Part shown: positions 28,484 through 37,985 of the stretch, in pieces
How the letters are laid out: every line of letters begins with the position of its first letter
How positions within the stretch are numbered: the first letter of the stretch is position 1
Source: Ruminococcus sp. AF41-9
Lineage (GTDB): Bacteria; Bacillota; Clostridia; Lachnospirales; Lachnospiraceae
Direction: 5' to 3'
Assembly (NCBI RefSeq): GCF_003477525.1
Contig: NZ_QUDO01000025.1
Span: 1 to 58,321, forward strand
Length of the DNA stretch: 58,321 nt
The notes under the pieces: generated by a model
Told to the model about the DNA's origin: nothing
What the model saw: the letters and a program-made list of their open reading frames with translations, nothing else
The model's database searches: none
Program-made: the position numbers and the translations under genes

Positions 28484-30427
28484 ATGAGAGCAAATTCACT
28501 GGACTTAAAAAAAGTTTCCATTCATGATTCATTCTGGTCCAAACACGTTGACCTTGTAAGAAATGCGATTATCCCGTATCAGTGGGAAGCAATGAATGAC
28601 AGAATCCCGGATGCAGAATCCAGCCACTGTCTGGAGAACTTTAAAATCGCAGCAGGAAGAGCGAAAGGTGATTTTTACGGAGCAGTTTTCCAGGACACAG
28701 ACGTTGCAAAATGGCTGGAAGCAGTGGGATTTTCCCTTGCCTGCTATTCGGATGAAGTACTGGAAAAAACAGCAGATGAAGTAATCGACCTGATCGCAGA
28801 TGCACAGTGTGAGGACGGATACATCAATACCTATTTTACAATCAAAGAGCCGGACAAACGCTGGACAGATCTCTGCGAGGGACACGAATTATATACAGCC
28901 GGACATCTGATGGAAGCAGCAGTTGCCTACTATGAAGGAACAGGAAAGAGAAAATTTCTGGACTGTATGTGTAAATTTGCAGATCTGATTTGCGACACTT
29001 TCGGAACAGAAGAAGGCAAGATCCACGGATATCCGGGACATGAGGAAGTAGAAATAGGACTGATCAAACTTGCACGTGTAACAGGAAATAAGAAATATAT
29101 GGATCAGGCAAAATATTTCGTAGATGCCAGAGGTGTTGGCGAAAATTATTTTATGAAAGAAATGAGCCGCCCGGACTACAAGATGATCTTCCCTGAATTT
29201 GCAGATTATACACCTGCATATTCTCAGTCACATAAACCAGTCAGAGAGCAGACAACAGCAGAAGGACATGCAGTACGTGCTGTTTATCTGTATTGTGCAA
29301 TGGCAGATCTGGCAGAGGCTTATCAGGATGAAGGACTTCTGAAGGCCTGCAAAACCTTATGGAATAATATTGTAGAGAAACGTATGTATCTTACAGGTGG
29401 AATCGGTTCTTCCGGACATCTGGAACGTTTTACAGTAGATTATGATTTGCCGAACGAATACAACTATTCTGAAAGCTGTGCATCCATCGGACTTGCCCTG
29501 TTTGGTCTGAGAATGGCCCAGATCACAGGAGAAAGCCAGTACATGGATGTGGCAGAACGTGCATTATATAATACGGTTCTTGCAGGAATTGCGCTGGACG
29601 GAAAGAGTTTCTTCTATGTGAATCCTCTGGAGGTATGGCCGCCTGCATGCATGGAAGGAACCTCCAAGAAACATGTAAAACCAATTCGCCAGAAATGGTT
29701 TGGAGTAGCATGCTGCCCTCCGAATATTGCAAGAACACTGGCATCTCTTGGTCAGTATGTCTATTCACAGAAACCTGAGAAAAAAGAACTGTATGTAAAC
29801 CTTTTTGTATCAAATGAGACGGAACTTGACTGGAATAAAGATAAGATTTTTGTAAAACTTCAGACAGAATTTCCATGGGTTAATACATACAGTCTGGAAG
29901 TAAAGAATGTACCTGCAGACGGAATGGATCTGATGCTTCGTGTGCCGGACTATGCACAGGATTATCAGGTGAAAGCAGACGGAAATATATACGAAGAAAA
30001 TAAAGAATCTGAAAAAGGCTATCGTAGAGTTCATGTAGAAAAAGATACAAAGGTAGAGGTAAGCTTTGCTGCACCGGCTAAATTTGTCTATGCAAATCCA
30101 CAGGTACGTGCAGATTCCGGAAAAGTGGCGATTGTACGTGGACCATTGGTATACTGCCTGGAAGAAATTGATAATTCCCAGAATCTCCCGGCAATCTTTG
30201 TAGACACAGATGAACCTCTGAAAGAAGAGAAATCAGATCTCTTTGGTGGAATTGTAACTGTAAAAGCCAAAGGAAAAAAAATCGTAGAAGCCTCCGTTTC
30301 CGACAGCCTTTACAGTGGAGAGAAACCACAGTTGGAAGACGTAGAACTCACAGCAATCCCGTATCCTTACTGGAATAACAGAGGTGAAGGTGAAATGCTT
30401 GTGTGGATGAAAGAACTCAGACCGTAG
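28484..30427 (+). CDS. Glycoside hydrolase family 127 beta-L-arabinofuranosidase
   Basis: Intracellular enzyme that releases beta-L-arabinofuranose from short arabino-oligosaccharides or hydroxyproline-linked arabinosides. 647 aa without signal peptide. Compared with Bifidobacterium HypBA1, all key residues appear: acid/base candidate Glu314 (HLERF), zinc ligands Glu330 and Cys332 (SESCAS) and the Cys410-Cys411 pair (GVACCPPN), of which Cys410 would match the nucleophile-type Cys417. An (alpha/alpha)6 barrel and C-terminal beta domains follow. Last gene of the transport locus, so imported sugar is cut in the cytoplasm. Ribosome site AAAAGGAGA. Confidence 0.93.
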   Translation: MRANSLDLKKVSIHDSFWSKHVDLVRNAIIPYQWEAMNDRIPDAESSHCLENFKIAAGRAKGDFYGAVFQDTDVAKWLEAVGFSLACYSDEVLEKTADEVIDLIADAQCEDGYINTYFTIKEPDKRWTDLCEGHELYTAGHLMEAAVAYYEGTGKRKFLDCMCKFADLICDTFGTEEGKIHGYPGHEEVEIGLIKLARVTGNKKYMDQAKYFVDARGVGENYFMKEMSRPDYKMIFPEFADYTPAYSQSHKPVREQTTAEGHAVRAVYLYCAMADLAEAYQDEGLLKACKTLWNNIVEKRMYLTGGIGSSGHLERFTVDYDLPNEYNYSESCASIGLALFGLRMAQITGESQYMDVAERALYNTVLAGIALDGKSFFYVNPLEVWPPACMEGTSKKHVKPIRQKWFGVACCPPNIARTLASLGQYVYSQKPEKKELYVNLFVSNETELDWNKDKIFVKLQTEFPWVNTYSLEVKNVPADGMDLMLRVPDYAQDYQVKADGNIYEENKESEKGYRRVHVEKDTKVEVSFAAPAKFVYANPQVRADSGKVAIVRGPLVYCLEEIDNSQNLPAIFVDTDEPLKEEKSDLFGGIVTVKAKGKKIVEASVSDSLYSGEKPQLEDVELTAIPYPYWNNRGEGEMLVWMKELRP

Positions 30428-30433
30428 GAATGA

Positions 30434-30482
30434 AAAATACTCCTTAAGTAGATGGAAAATATCTATTTAAGGAGTATTTTTA
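30434..30482 (+). terminator. Terminator of the arabinofuranoside locus
   Basis: AAAATACTCCTTAA and TTAAGGAGTATTTTT form a perfect long stem 7 bp after the GH127 stop, ending in a T-run. Confidence 0.85.
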
Positions 30483-30642
30483 ATTTATATTGCAAATTTA
30501 TATCTTTTTTATGTTACTTATAGAAGTAAGCTGACAGGAAATGTAACAGGAAGTGATTTGACATAGTAAACTGAAATGGAAATATGACGGAAAGTGTGAT
30601 ATAATTTGAATTACAAAATATATACAAGGAGAAATTTATATT

Positions 30643-31599
30643 ATGTACGATAAATGTGTGGTGTTAAATGCAAAGAAAATGAATTTTGATGGGAAGCTGG
30701 ATTTTTCCATCTTATCTTCTGATGTTACCGTATATGATGATACAACAGAATAACAGCTGACAGAACGTATTCAGGGTGCAGATATCATTGTAACAAAGGA
30801 GATGTCTGTGAGTGCAGAAATGATACAGAGATTCCCGGAATCTGTCAAACTGATTTGTGAGGCAGGTACAGGATATAATAATATTGATCTTGAGGCAGCA
30901 GAACAGAGAGGGATTACAGCCTGCAATATCCCGGCATGTAGTACAGAACGTGTGGCACATACTGCAATCATGATGATATTAAATCTGAGTTCTGCAGTGC
31001 AGGTACAGATGAAGATGCTGGCATGTGGAAACCATGACAATTTTACCAGAAATCTTCAGGTTCCACATGTTGAAGTAAATGGTAAAACACTTGGCGTTAT
31101 AGGAGCCGGACATATTGGAAGGAAAGTCATGCAGATCGCTCAGGCGTTGGATATGAACATACTTGTGCATAGCAGGACACCAAGAGAGGATGAGAAAGGC
31201 ATCCGCTATGTATCGCTTGAGGAGCTGCTTAAGAATAGTGATTATGTTTCCATGCACTGTCCATTGACAGAAAGTACAAAACATATGATCAACAAAGAGA
31301 CTTTATCACTTATGAAGCCATCGGCGTTTATTATTAATACTTCAAGAGGTGCGCTTATTGATGAGGCTGCTCTTATAGAAGCATTGGAAAAGGGTACGAT
31401 TGCAGGAGCCGGACTTGATGTTCAGGAAACCGAACCACCTGAAGAGAACAGCCCTCTTTATACTATGGACAATGTCATTTTGACCCCTCATATGGGATGG
31501 AAAGGACTTGAAACGAGACAGCGGTTGGTTTCCATTCTGGCAGACAATATAAAGAAGTATATGGAAGGAAATCCGATCAATGTTGTATCAGGTCTATAG
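30643..31599 (+). pseudogene. D-2-hydroxyacid dehydrogenase with an in-frame TAA
   Basis: NAD-dependent D-isomer 2-hydroxyacid dehydrogenase. ATG 30643 follows AAGGAGAAA. After 36 codons the frame meets TAA at 30751 and then continues in the same frame to 31599, giving 318 codons in all. The reading around it (DDTTE-stop-QLTERIQGADIIVTKE) fits a single change of GAA or CAA to TAA. The remainder is sound: NAD site GAGHIGRKV, catalytic Arg in INTSRGALIDE, Glu in DVQETEPPEE, His in LTPHMGWKG. It could be a true nonsense mutation or a base error; UAA is not a recoding signal I know in this group. Confidence 0.88.
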
Positions 31600-31658
31600 G
31601 ATCTGACAAAATAGGTTAAAAAAAAGCCTGTAAATCAGTATGCAAGGAAGAAAAACCA

Positions 31659-31889
31659 ATGAAAAATATATTGATTATTTCAAGCTCGCCAAGAAAAAAA
31701 GGAAATTCGCAAATCCTTTGTGAGCTGGATGGTTTTGTAGAACATCTGGAAGAATACAAGATTGCAGGAAAGATATATGCAGCAAACGTGATGGATGCCG
31801 GATTAGTCAGAAATCAAAGTGTTTTCAAAAAAGCTTATGATATGGGATATTCCGTTCAAAATGCTGAGAAATTGAGAGTTGGCGAATAA
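31659..31889 (+). pseudogene. Internally deleted flavodoxin-fold NAD(P)H/FMN reductase remnant
   Basis: 76 codons. The first 21 residues (KNILIISSSPRKKGNSQILC) are the FMN-binding start of NADPH-dependent FMN reductase or iron-sulfur flavoproteins, which are normally 180-220 aa. The rest resembles the C-terminal helices (AANVMDAGLVRNQSVFKKAYDMGYSV). About 100 residues between are missing, joined in frame. It has no FMN-binding middle part, so it is probably dead. It follows the damaged dehydrogenase by 59 bp, forming a decayed stretch. Confidence 0.7.
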
Positions 31890-31957
31890 AGCTTATGAAA
31901 AACAAAGGGATAATTATAGGTGTCATAAAAGCAAAAAAATTCAAATAGTTATTTTTG

Positions 31958-32035
31958 CCCCGGAATCCGTTAGCTGGCAGCAGATAAGCAAATTAGTTTC
32001 TTATCACTGTTAAGCCAAGGATTCCGGGGATTTTT
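31958..32035 (+). terminator. Terminator after the flavoprotein remnant
   Basis: CCCCGGAATCC (31958-31968) pairs with GGATTCCGGGG (32019-32029), followed by six T bases. It lies between this gene and the oppositely oriented PanS-like gene. Confidence 0.75.
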
Positions 32036-32058
32036 TGTTTTCTACGTTCGTTTGTTAT

Positions 32059-33041
32059 TTATGCTGCAGACACACCATTTTCACCTGTGCGTGTCCGGTT
32101 TTCTGCGCCGGAACGGCGGATTCCTGCAAAGATGGAGCCTGCAATATTATGCCATACACTGAAAATAGCACCTGGAAGTGTTGCCAGTGGATTGGCTGCA
32201 AAGTTAGCTGCTGCCAGAGAAACTGCCAGTCCGCTGTTTTGCATGCCCACTTCAATAGCTATAGCTGTTGTCCGTGTATATTCTACATGGAAAATTTTTG
32301 CTGCAAGGAGTCCAAGCATCATACCACAGAAATTGTGGATCGCAACAACGCCAAGGACCAGAACTCCGCAGCTTAAGATTTTCTCTGCATTAATTGCCAC
32401 GATTCCGCCAATGATCATAACAATGGCTACAACAGAGATCAATGGCATAACATCTGAAACTTTATCTACATGATCTCCTGCAAGTGTACGGAGAAGGATT
32501 CCAAGAAGTACAGGAACCAGAATTACTTTTACAACAGACAGTACCATTGCCCAGAAGGATACTTCCACCCAGCACCTGCCAGAATGTACACAAGAAATGG
32601 AGTCATAACAGGAGCAGCCAGAGTGGAAACGATGGTCATTCCTACTGAAAGTGCAACATCACCGCCTGCAATATAGGTGATCACATTGCTGGCTGTTCCA
32701 CCAGGACAGCATCCCACAAGAATCACACCCAGAGCCAGATCTGCGGAAAGATTCATAACTTTACACAATACCCAGGCTACGACTGGCATGATCGTATACT
32801 GTGCAACTGCGCCAATGATCACTTCCTTGGGTCTGGAAAAAATTGCCCGGAAGTCTTCCAGACGTATGGTCAGTCCCATACCAAACATGATCACGCCCAG
32901 AAAAACAGATGTATAATTTGTCATCCATGCAAATCCATCCCTCCAGAAAAAGGCAAGGCATGAAAAGGCAATGATGATGATTCCAATATATCTGGATGCA
33001 AAACTGCTGATTTTCCCGATTTTCTTTAAAATATTTTCCAT
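32059..33041 (-). CDS. BASS-family symporter, PanS-like pantoate transporter candidate, with a one-base deletion
   Basis: Membrane protein of the bile acid:sodium symporter superfamily with about ten helices. ATG 33041. The frame breaks near 32560, where minus-strand GGTGCTGGGTGGAAGTA needs one more T to read LAGAWVEVSFWAM; restored length is 327 aa. Conserved features are GVILVGCCPGGTASNVITYI and the GMQNSGLAVSLAA motif. It starts 3 bp after panC in a panD-panC unit. Salmonella PanS of the same superfamily takes up ketopantoate/pantoate, so this neighbour strongly suggests the same substrate; that is inference. Confidence 0.85.
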
Positions 33042-33044
33042 ATA

Positions 33045-33884
33045 TTATACCTCGTAGCTGAAGTTATCGATCAGTCTTGTTTTGCCAATATAGACAGCCA
33101 TTGCTACGAGAACATTATGATCAGCTTTTTCCACAGGCTGCATGGTAAGTGCATCTACCATGGAAACGTAATCGATTTTTGCCAGAGGCTCTGCCTCAAT
33201 CACTGCACGCATTTTGCCGAGAAGTTCTTCTGTGGAAATACCTGCGTGAATGATTTCCTGTCCGAGTTTTACGGATCTGGACAGACAGAGAGCAGCCTTT
33301 CTCTCTTCATCGCTTAAATATGTATTTCTGGAGGATTTTGCCAGTCCGTCCTCTTCACGGATGATCGGGCAGCCTACGATTTCTATATCAAAATTCAGAT
33401 CCTGGACCATTTTGCGGATGATGGCCAGCTGCTGAGCATCCTTCTGTCCGAAATATGCTCTGTCCGGGGCTACAATATGGAACAGCTTGGTTACAACTGT
33501 GCACACACCCTTGAAATGGATAGGACGTGTTTTTCCACAAAGTGTCTCAGATAATGTATCGATACTTACAAATGCATGTGGATCATGATACATTTCAGAA
33601 GGTTCAGGGCAGAAAATCAGGTCTGCGCCAAGACTCTCACAGAGTTTGCTGTCGCGTTCGAAATCTCTTGGATATGCCTCAAGATCCTCTGTCGGACCAA
33701 ACTGTGTTGGATTGACAAAGTCAGACACAACTACAATGTCGTTCTGTTCTCTGCATTTTTTGATCAGACTTGCATGTCCCTCATGAAGAAATCCCATTGT
33801 TGGAACAAGGCCTATAGTTTTACCTTCTTTTTTCCATGCTTTGATCTGTTTTCTTGTTTCTTCTACTGTTTTTGTTACCTGCAT
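33045..33884 (-). CDS. panC: Pantothenate synthetase
   Basis: Joins pantoate and beta-alanine with ATP to form pantothenate. I start at ATG 33884 after GAGGAG; 279 aa, normal. ATP-site motifs: GLVPTMGFLHEGHASLI (HxGH), FVNPTQFGP, YFGQKDAQQLAIIRKMVQDL and SSRNTYLS. Second gene of panD-panC-transporter on the minus strand, 144 bp after panD and 3 bp before the transporter. No panB or panE is in the window. Confidence 0.96.
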   Translation of the reverse strand: MQVTKTVEETRKQIKAWKKEGKTIGLVPTMGFLHEGHASLIKKCREQNDIVVVSDFVNPTQFGPTEDLEAYPRDFERDSKLCESLGADLIFCPEPSEMYHDPHAFVSIDTLSETLCGKTRPIHFKGVCTVVTKLFHIVAPDRAYFGQKDAQQLAIIRKMVQDLNFDIEIVGCPIIREEDGLAKSSRNTYLSDEERKAALCLSRSVKLGQEIIHAGISTEELLGKMRAVIEAEPLAKIDYVSMVDALTMQPVEKADHNVLVAMAVYIGKTRLIDNFSYEV

Positions 33885-34028
33885 TGTTATCTCCTCTTTC
33901 TCGGTCAATGGACCGGTATCATAGATTTTGAGATAGCCTCTTTTCTGAATTCACTTTCATCTTATGATGTTAGCTTCTGGCTCTTCGTTTTATTGCGCCC
34001 GGTGCGAAACGTGTGCGGATAAAACCTT

Positions 34029-34421
34029 TCAGGCCATGTCTTTCAGCAGACCATGTTTCTCATAATTGGTCACTCTGCTGATCTTATTCTCTTCATCTAC
34101 AAATACAACTGCAGGCTTATGAGTGCGTGCCTCTTCAGGCTCATATCCTGCGTAAGCCATGATGATAATCTTGTCACCTGTGCTTACACATCTTGCTGCT
34201 GCTCCGTTCAGACAGATCATACCGCTTCCGCGTTTTCCGCAGATTGTGTATGTCTCGAATCGACTGCCATTGTTCACATCTACAATCTGAACTTTCTCAT
34301 ATTCCAGTATTCCGGCAGCTTCCAGCAGTTCTTCATCCACAGTAATGCTTCCCACATAATCCAGTTCAGCCTGGATAACAGTTGCTCTGTGGATTTTTCC
34401 TTTTAACATTTCTATTGTCAT
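34029..34421 (-). CDS. panD: Aspartate 1-decarboxylase
   Basis: Makes beta-alanine from aspartate, using a pyruvoyl group formed by self-cleavage. I start at ATG 34421 after AGGAAAGGA; 130 aa. The self-cleavage site Gly24-Ser25 lies in [13 protein letters not shown], and the second conserved part is [19 protein letters not shown] with [11 protein letters not shown]. It supplies panC with beta-alanine. Upstream in-frame codons to 34580 lack a start signal and are not counted. Confidence 0.96.
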   Translation of the reverse strand: MTIEMLKGKIHRATVIQAELDYVGSITVDEELLEAAGILEYEKVQIVDVNNGSRFETYTICGKRGSGMICLNGAAARCVSTGDKIIIMAYAGYEPEEARTHKPAVVFVDEENKISRVTNYEKHGLLKDMA

Positions 34422-34848
34422 CTTATATAGTCCTTTCCTACGGGAAAAATCAGAGTCAAGCAGCACCATAAAAAGGAAATATACCTTTATGATCTGCAAA
34501 AAAAAGCGCATCAGGATACACTTTGACCCTGAAACGCTTCTGATTGATTCCCTGTATATTGAGTCCTGTTTCTGATACATAAAATACGTTTTACTATTCC
34601 ATAGATTATTGGAAATCTGATTTTTTGTATCATAAATACCGGCTCGTATCTTTTAAAATTACATACATCCCTCCGTTCCCGTTTTCGGATTCCGGCTGGC
34701 TGTTTTTATATAAGATTCCAGTGATTTCAGCCAGAGTATAGTTTTGAGTCCAAATACTATCTCTGAGTGGTATTATTACATTTGGTCAGTTATTTGTCAA
34801 TAAATTGTTTATTTACTGGTTACTGTTCATATACCACCATCGTGATGG

Positions 34849-34899
34849 GCTTTATTAATCTTACAGAGGCTTTGAAAAATTTATTTTTAATGGTTTATC
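34849..34899 (+). repeat. Third copy of the hcp-3'-end/terminator sequence
   Basis: 51 bp with about 86% identity to 46185-46235 (GCTTTATTRATYTTACAG core, then TTTGAAARATTTAYTTTTAATGG). It lies in the 600-bp gene-poor stretch 34422-35023, which otherwise holds the panD leader, AT-rich DNA and no gene I can support. Confidence 0.5.
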
Positions 34900-35023
34900 T
34901 GCTGATGATTTTACCTGAATATCAGGGAGATGAAAAGTATTAACTCAACATGCACCGTATACCTATATTGATGTTATATTTTGGTGACCATTATGTTCGT
35001 TTATTGGAATCGTGAAAATACTG

Positions 35024-35203
35024 ATGACCTATTTCAAATTAGAAAAGGGCAAAAAATCGGTTACATTCATCTCTGTAGGACTCAGTATAATTGCGGTTTT
35101 GTTTTTAGCTATGGCGAGAGAGCCGTATGCGACAACAGTAACGTTCCTGTTATTGCTTATCAAAGGCATTCTGCTTTATAAGCAAGCTAAGGCAGGTCGA
35201 TAA
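35024..35203 (+). CDS. Small predicted membrane protein
   Basis: 59 aa if started at ATG 35024 (GTG 35012 is the alternative, adding four residues). A basic start (YFKLEKGKKS) leads to two hydrophobic stretches, TFISVGLSIIAVLFLAM and TTVTFLLLLIKGILLY, and a basic end. No clear ribosome site. I do not recognise the family. It lies convergent to the MerR gene, 44 bp away. Confidence 0.45.
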   Translation: MTYFKLEKGKKSVTFISVGLSIIAVLFLAMAREPYATTVTFLLLLIKGILLYKQAKAGR

Positions 35204-35247
35204 GGAGTTGATCCATACAAATTCCAGTCTGAAGAAGAAAACAAAAA

Positions 35248-35685
35248 TCATTCATGTCCTTTGTCATATAGTTTCTGTATATTTTTTGGAAGTTTATCAG
35301 GTAACATGGCATTTATCGTATCTTCATTACCATCTTTCATTGCTGTTTCATAATACCAGCACTTAAATTTTAAGAGGGAGAGAGTTTTTTGAAGTTCCTG
35401 GATTTCAGTTTCAACAGCTGATTTTCTGGCTTCAAATAATTCTTTCCTTTTTTCATAGCTGGCGCTGCCTTCAGATACCCAGATAAAAAATTGCTTTATA
35501 TCTTTGATCTCAAGCCCGGATTTCTTCAGACATTCAATGATACGAAGCGCTTCCAACTCATTATCGCTGAAATAACGGATGTTTCCTTTACGTTCCAGAT
35601 TAGGGAAAAAACCTTCCTTGTCATAATATCTTAAGGTAGAAACAGGAAGACTAAACATTGCAGAGACCTGACTGATTGTATACAT
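35248..35685 (-). CDS. MerR family transcription regulator
   Basis: 145-aa regulator. N-terminal winged HTH YTISQVSAMFSLPVSTLRYYDKEGF is typical, followed by RKGNIRYFSDNELEALRIIECLKKSGLEIKDIKQF and a dimerising coiled coil. Only scattered Cys residues, without a metal-binding CxxxC pattern near the end, so aldehyde or thiol stress of the AdhR/NmlR kind is more likely than metal sensing. Divergent from the hydrolase operon; the 118 bp between hold a classic MerR promoter. Confidence 0.92.
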   Translation of the reverse strand: MYTISQVSAMFSLPVSTLRYYDKEGFFPNLERKGNIRYFSDNELEALRIIECLKKSGLEIKDIKQFFIWVSEGSASYEKRKELFEARKSAVETEIQELQKTLSLLKFKCWYYETAMKDGNEDTINAMLPDKLPKNIQKLYDKGHE

Positions 35686-35709
35686 AAAAAACCTTCTTTC
35701 AAAATATGC

Positions 35710-35740
35710 TTGACCTAAAGTTAACTTTAGGTTGTATGAT
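35710..35740 (+). promoter_or_regulatory. MerR-type promoter with a palindrome in a 19-bp spacer
   Basis: TTGACC (35710-35715) and TATGAT (35735-35740) are 19 bp apart. The spacer is filled by the perfect 20-bp palindrome ACCTAAAGTTAACTTTAGGT (35713-35732). Overlong spacers with a central dyad are the hallmark of MerR-activated promoters. It points toward the hydrolase gene. Confidence 0.9.
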
Positions 35741-35803
35741 ATTTATATCATATACTATTGTTAGTGTAATTACAAGAAATTTTGCATATGGAGGATGTTA
35801 AAT

Positions 35804-36802
35804 ATGTTAAAAACAGAAGAATTAAAGTTGGTATCTGAATGGGATAAAACTTTTCCACAGAGTGAAAAAGTAGACCATAAGAAAGTGACATTTGTAAATC
35901 GTTATGGAATCACACTTGCTGCAGATCTGTATAAGCCGAAAAATGTGTCAGGGAAATATCCTGCGATTGCCGTAAGCGGACCATTTGGTGCAGTCAAAGA
36001 ACAGTGTTCTGGATTATATGCGCAGACGATGGCTGAAAAAGGATATTTAACGATTGCATTTGATCCTTCTTTTACGGGGGAAAGTGGAGGAAATCCAAGA
36101 TTCATGGCCTCTCCGGATATTAATACAGAAGATTTCATGGCTGCTGTTGATTTTCTTTCTGTTCGGGAAGATGTGGATACGGATAAAATAGGAATCATTG
36201 GAATCTGCGGATGGGGTGGAATGGCTCTTAACGCAACTGCATTGGATACAAGAATAAAAGCAACTGTAGCATCTACCATGTATGATATGACAAGGGTAAA
36301 TGCAAATGGGTACTTTGATTCTGAGGACAGTGAAGAAGCACGTTATGCAAAGAAACAGTCACTGAATGCCCTCAGAACACAAGAATACCGTAAAGGCGAG
36401 TATTCCAGAAGTGGTGGTTGTGTTCCACTTCCGGTTCCGGAAGATGCCCCTCTCTTCGTAAAAGATTATAGTGAGTATTATAAAGGCAGATGTTATCATA
36501 AAAGGAGCCTGAATTCCAATGGGGGCTGGAACAGTATTGGATGTATGTCATTTATGAATCAGCCAATATTAAAGTACTGTAATGAAATCAGAAGTGCAGT
36601 CCTTATCGTTCATGGAGAAAAAGCGCACAGTTATTATTTTGGAAAAGATGCTTATGAAAATATGATCAAGGACAGCAAGTACACATCCAATAAAGAGCTG
36701 CTGACAATTCCAGGGGCTGTTCATACAGATCTTTACGATAATCTGGATGTAATCCCATTTGATAAAATCCAGAAATTTTTTAAAGAAAACGGGGTTGGTT
36801 AA
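35804..36802 (+). CDS. Alpha/beta hydrolase, dienelactone hydrolase-like
   Basis: Cytoplasmic alpha/beta hydrolase of 332 aa. ATG 35804 nine bases after GGAGG. Opening [19 protein letters not shown] is typical of YcjY-like hydrolases. The nucleophile elbow GICGWGG carries Cys in place of Ser, as in dienelactone hydrolases. Catalytic His is in [10 protein letters not shown]. First gene of a MerR-controlled operon of four; next ATG is 2 bp after its stop. Substrate unknown; detoxification is inferred from neighbours. Confidence 0.88.
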   Translation: MLKTEELKLVSEWDKTFPQSEKVDHKKVTFVNRYGITLAADLYKPKNVSGKYPAIAVSGPFGAVKEQCSGLYAQTMAEKGYLTIAFDPSFTGESGGNPRFMASPDINTEDFMAAVDFLSVREDVDTDKIGIIGICGWGGMALNATALDTRIKATVASTMYDMTRVNANGYFDSEDSEEARYAKKQSLNALRTQEYRKGEYSRSGGCVPLPVPEDAPLFVKDYSEYYKGRCYHKRSLNSNGGWNSIGCMSFMNQPILKYCNEIRSAVLIVHGEKAHSYYFGKDAYENMIKDSKYTSNKELLTIPGAVHTDLYDNLDVIPFDKIQKFFKENGVG

Positions 36803-36804
36803 TC

Positions 36805-37395
36805 ATGACATTTGAAGAATATTTGAGTAATATGAAGCCCGGATATACTGTAGACGGTGGAAGTGAAGACCATCTGATCATGCATGAGCTGTCTCAAAGG
36901 GCATTAAAAATAACGATGGAGCTGAATAACAAATATCATACAAAAGAAGAAATTGTACAGCTTATGTCAGAACTTACCGGGCAGAAAATAGATGAGAGTT
37001 TTGGAATGTTTCCTCCGTTTTATACGGATTGTGGGCGAAATATCCATATAGGTAATAATGTTTTTATTAATGCAGGATGTAAGTTTCAGGATCAGGGTGG
37101 TATTTATATAGAGGATGGAGTCCTGATTGGACATAATGCAGTACTGGCAACAATCAATCATATGGAAGATCCTGAGAAAAGAGCTGGTATGATATTTCAG
37201 CCAATTCATATTGAAAAAAATGTATGGATTGGAGCAAATGTAACGGTTCTTCCAGGGGTTACGATTGGTAAAGGTTCGATCATTGCAGCCGGAGCAGTTG
37301 TAACAAAAGATGTTCCGGCCAATATGATTGCGGCAGGAGTGCCTGCGAAAGTTATACGTAAGGTTAAAAAAGACGCTGAAAAAGGAGAAATTTAA
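36805..37395 (+). CDS. Sugar O-acetyltransferase (LacA/Maa family)
   Basis: Left-handed beta-helix acyltransferase of 196 aa. N-terminal Mac domain, acetyl-CoA/acceptor motif [18 protein letters not shown], catalytic His in [14 protein letters not shown], and C-terminal hexapeptide repeats [20 protein letters not shown]. Second gene of the operon, 2 bp after the hydrolase and 2 bp before the flavoprotein. Maltose/galactoside acetyltransferases often serve to dispose of unwanted sugars. Confidence 0.9.
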   Translation: MTFEEYLSNMKPGYTVDGGSEDHLIMHELSQRALKITMELNNKYHTKEEIVQLMSELTGQKIDESFGMFPPFYTDCGRNIHIGNNVFINAGCKFQDQGGIYIEDGVLIGHNAVLATINHMEDPEKRAGMIFQPIHIEKNVWIGANVTVLPGVTIGKGSIIAAGAVVTKDVPANMIAAGVPAKVIRKVKKDAEKGEI

Positions 37396-37397
37396 TT

Positions 37398-37940
37398 GTG
37401 GCAAAAAAAGTATTGATCATATCTACAAGTTTTCGAGGAGGCAGCAATTCTGATGTACTCGCAAAGGAGTGTGCAAAGGGAGCAAAAGAAGCTGGGCATG
37501 ATGTGGAACTTCTTTCTTTGAAAGGAAAAGATATAAAATATTGTGTCGGGTGTCTATCCTGTCAGAAGACTGGAATATGTGTATTGAAGGATGATGTTGC
37601 AGATATTATGGCAAAGGTAAAGGATGCGGAGGTCATTGTCTATGCAACACCAATTTATTATTATGAGATGTGCGGTCAGATGAAAACACTTCTTGATAGA
37701 TTGAATCCTTTGTATTCGACAGATTATTCATTCAGAGATATTTATATGATTGCAACTGCCGCTGAGAATGATGAAAGTGTATTTGAAAAAGCCTACAATG
37801 GTCTGCAAGGCTGGGTAGATTGTTTTGAAAAGGCTTCCTTAAAAGGCATCGTAAGTGGCGGTGGAATTGATGCTGCAAATACAGCTGCAAGCCATGTGGA
37901 TGTGATGAAGAAAGCATATGAACTTGGAAAAGAATTATAA
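37398..37940 (+). CDS. NADPH-dependent FMN reductase / flavodoxin-family protein
   Basis: 180 aa; GTG start at 37398 after AAAGGAGAAA. FMN-binding opening KVLIISTSFRGGSNSDVLA, a Cys motif YCVGCLSCQKTGICVLKDD seen in iron-sulfur flavoproteins and related reductases, and ATPIYYYEMCGQMKTLLDR. Probably a cytoplasmic FMN-dependent reductase acting on quinone-like or other electrophiles. Third gene of the MerR-linked operon, 2 bp after the acetyltransferase. Confidence 0.88.
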   Translation: MAKKVLIISTSFRGGSNSDVLAKECAKGAKEAGHDVELLSLKGKDIKYCVGCLSCQKTGICVLKDDVADIMAKVKDAEVIVYATPIYYYEMCGQMKTLLDRLNPLYSTDYSFRDIYMIATAAENDESVFEKAYNGLQGWVDCFEKASLKGIVSGGGIDAANTAASHVDVMKKAYELGKEL

Positions 37941-37985
37941 GTTTGAAAAGAGTACTATTATTTAGTCTTTGTGTGAGGTAGCATA

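Noticed and set aside
30751..30753. Recoding of the TAA in the dehydrogenase as a special amino acid
   Set aside because: UAA is not used for selenocysteine or pyrrolysine, and no recoding element is seen.
33960..34020. GGCTCTTCGTTTTATTGCGC-like stretch as another repeat of 42145-42190
   Set aside because: Only about 20 of 27 bases agree over a short length; too weak to call a family.
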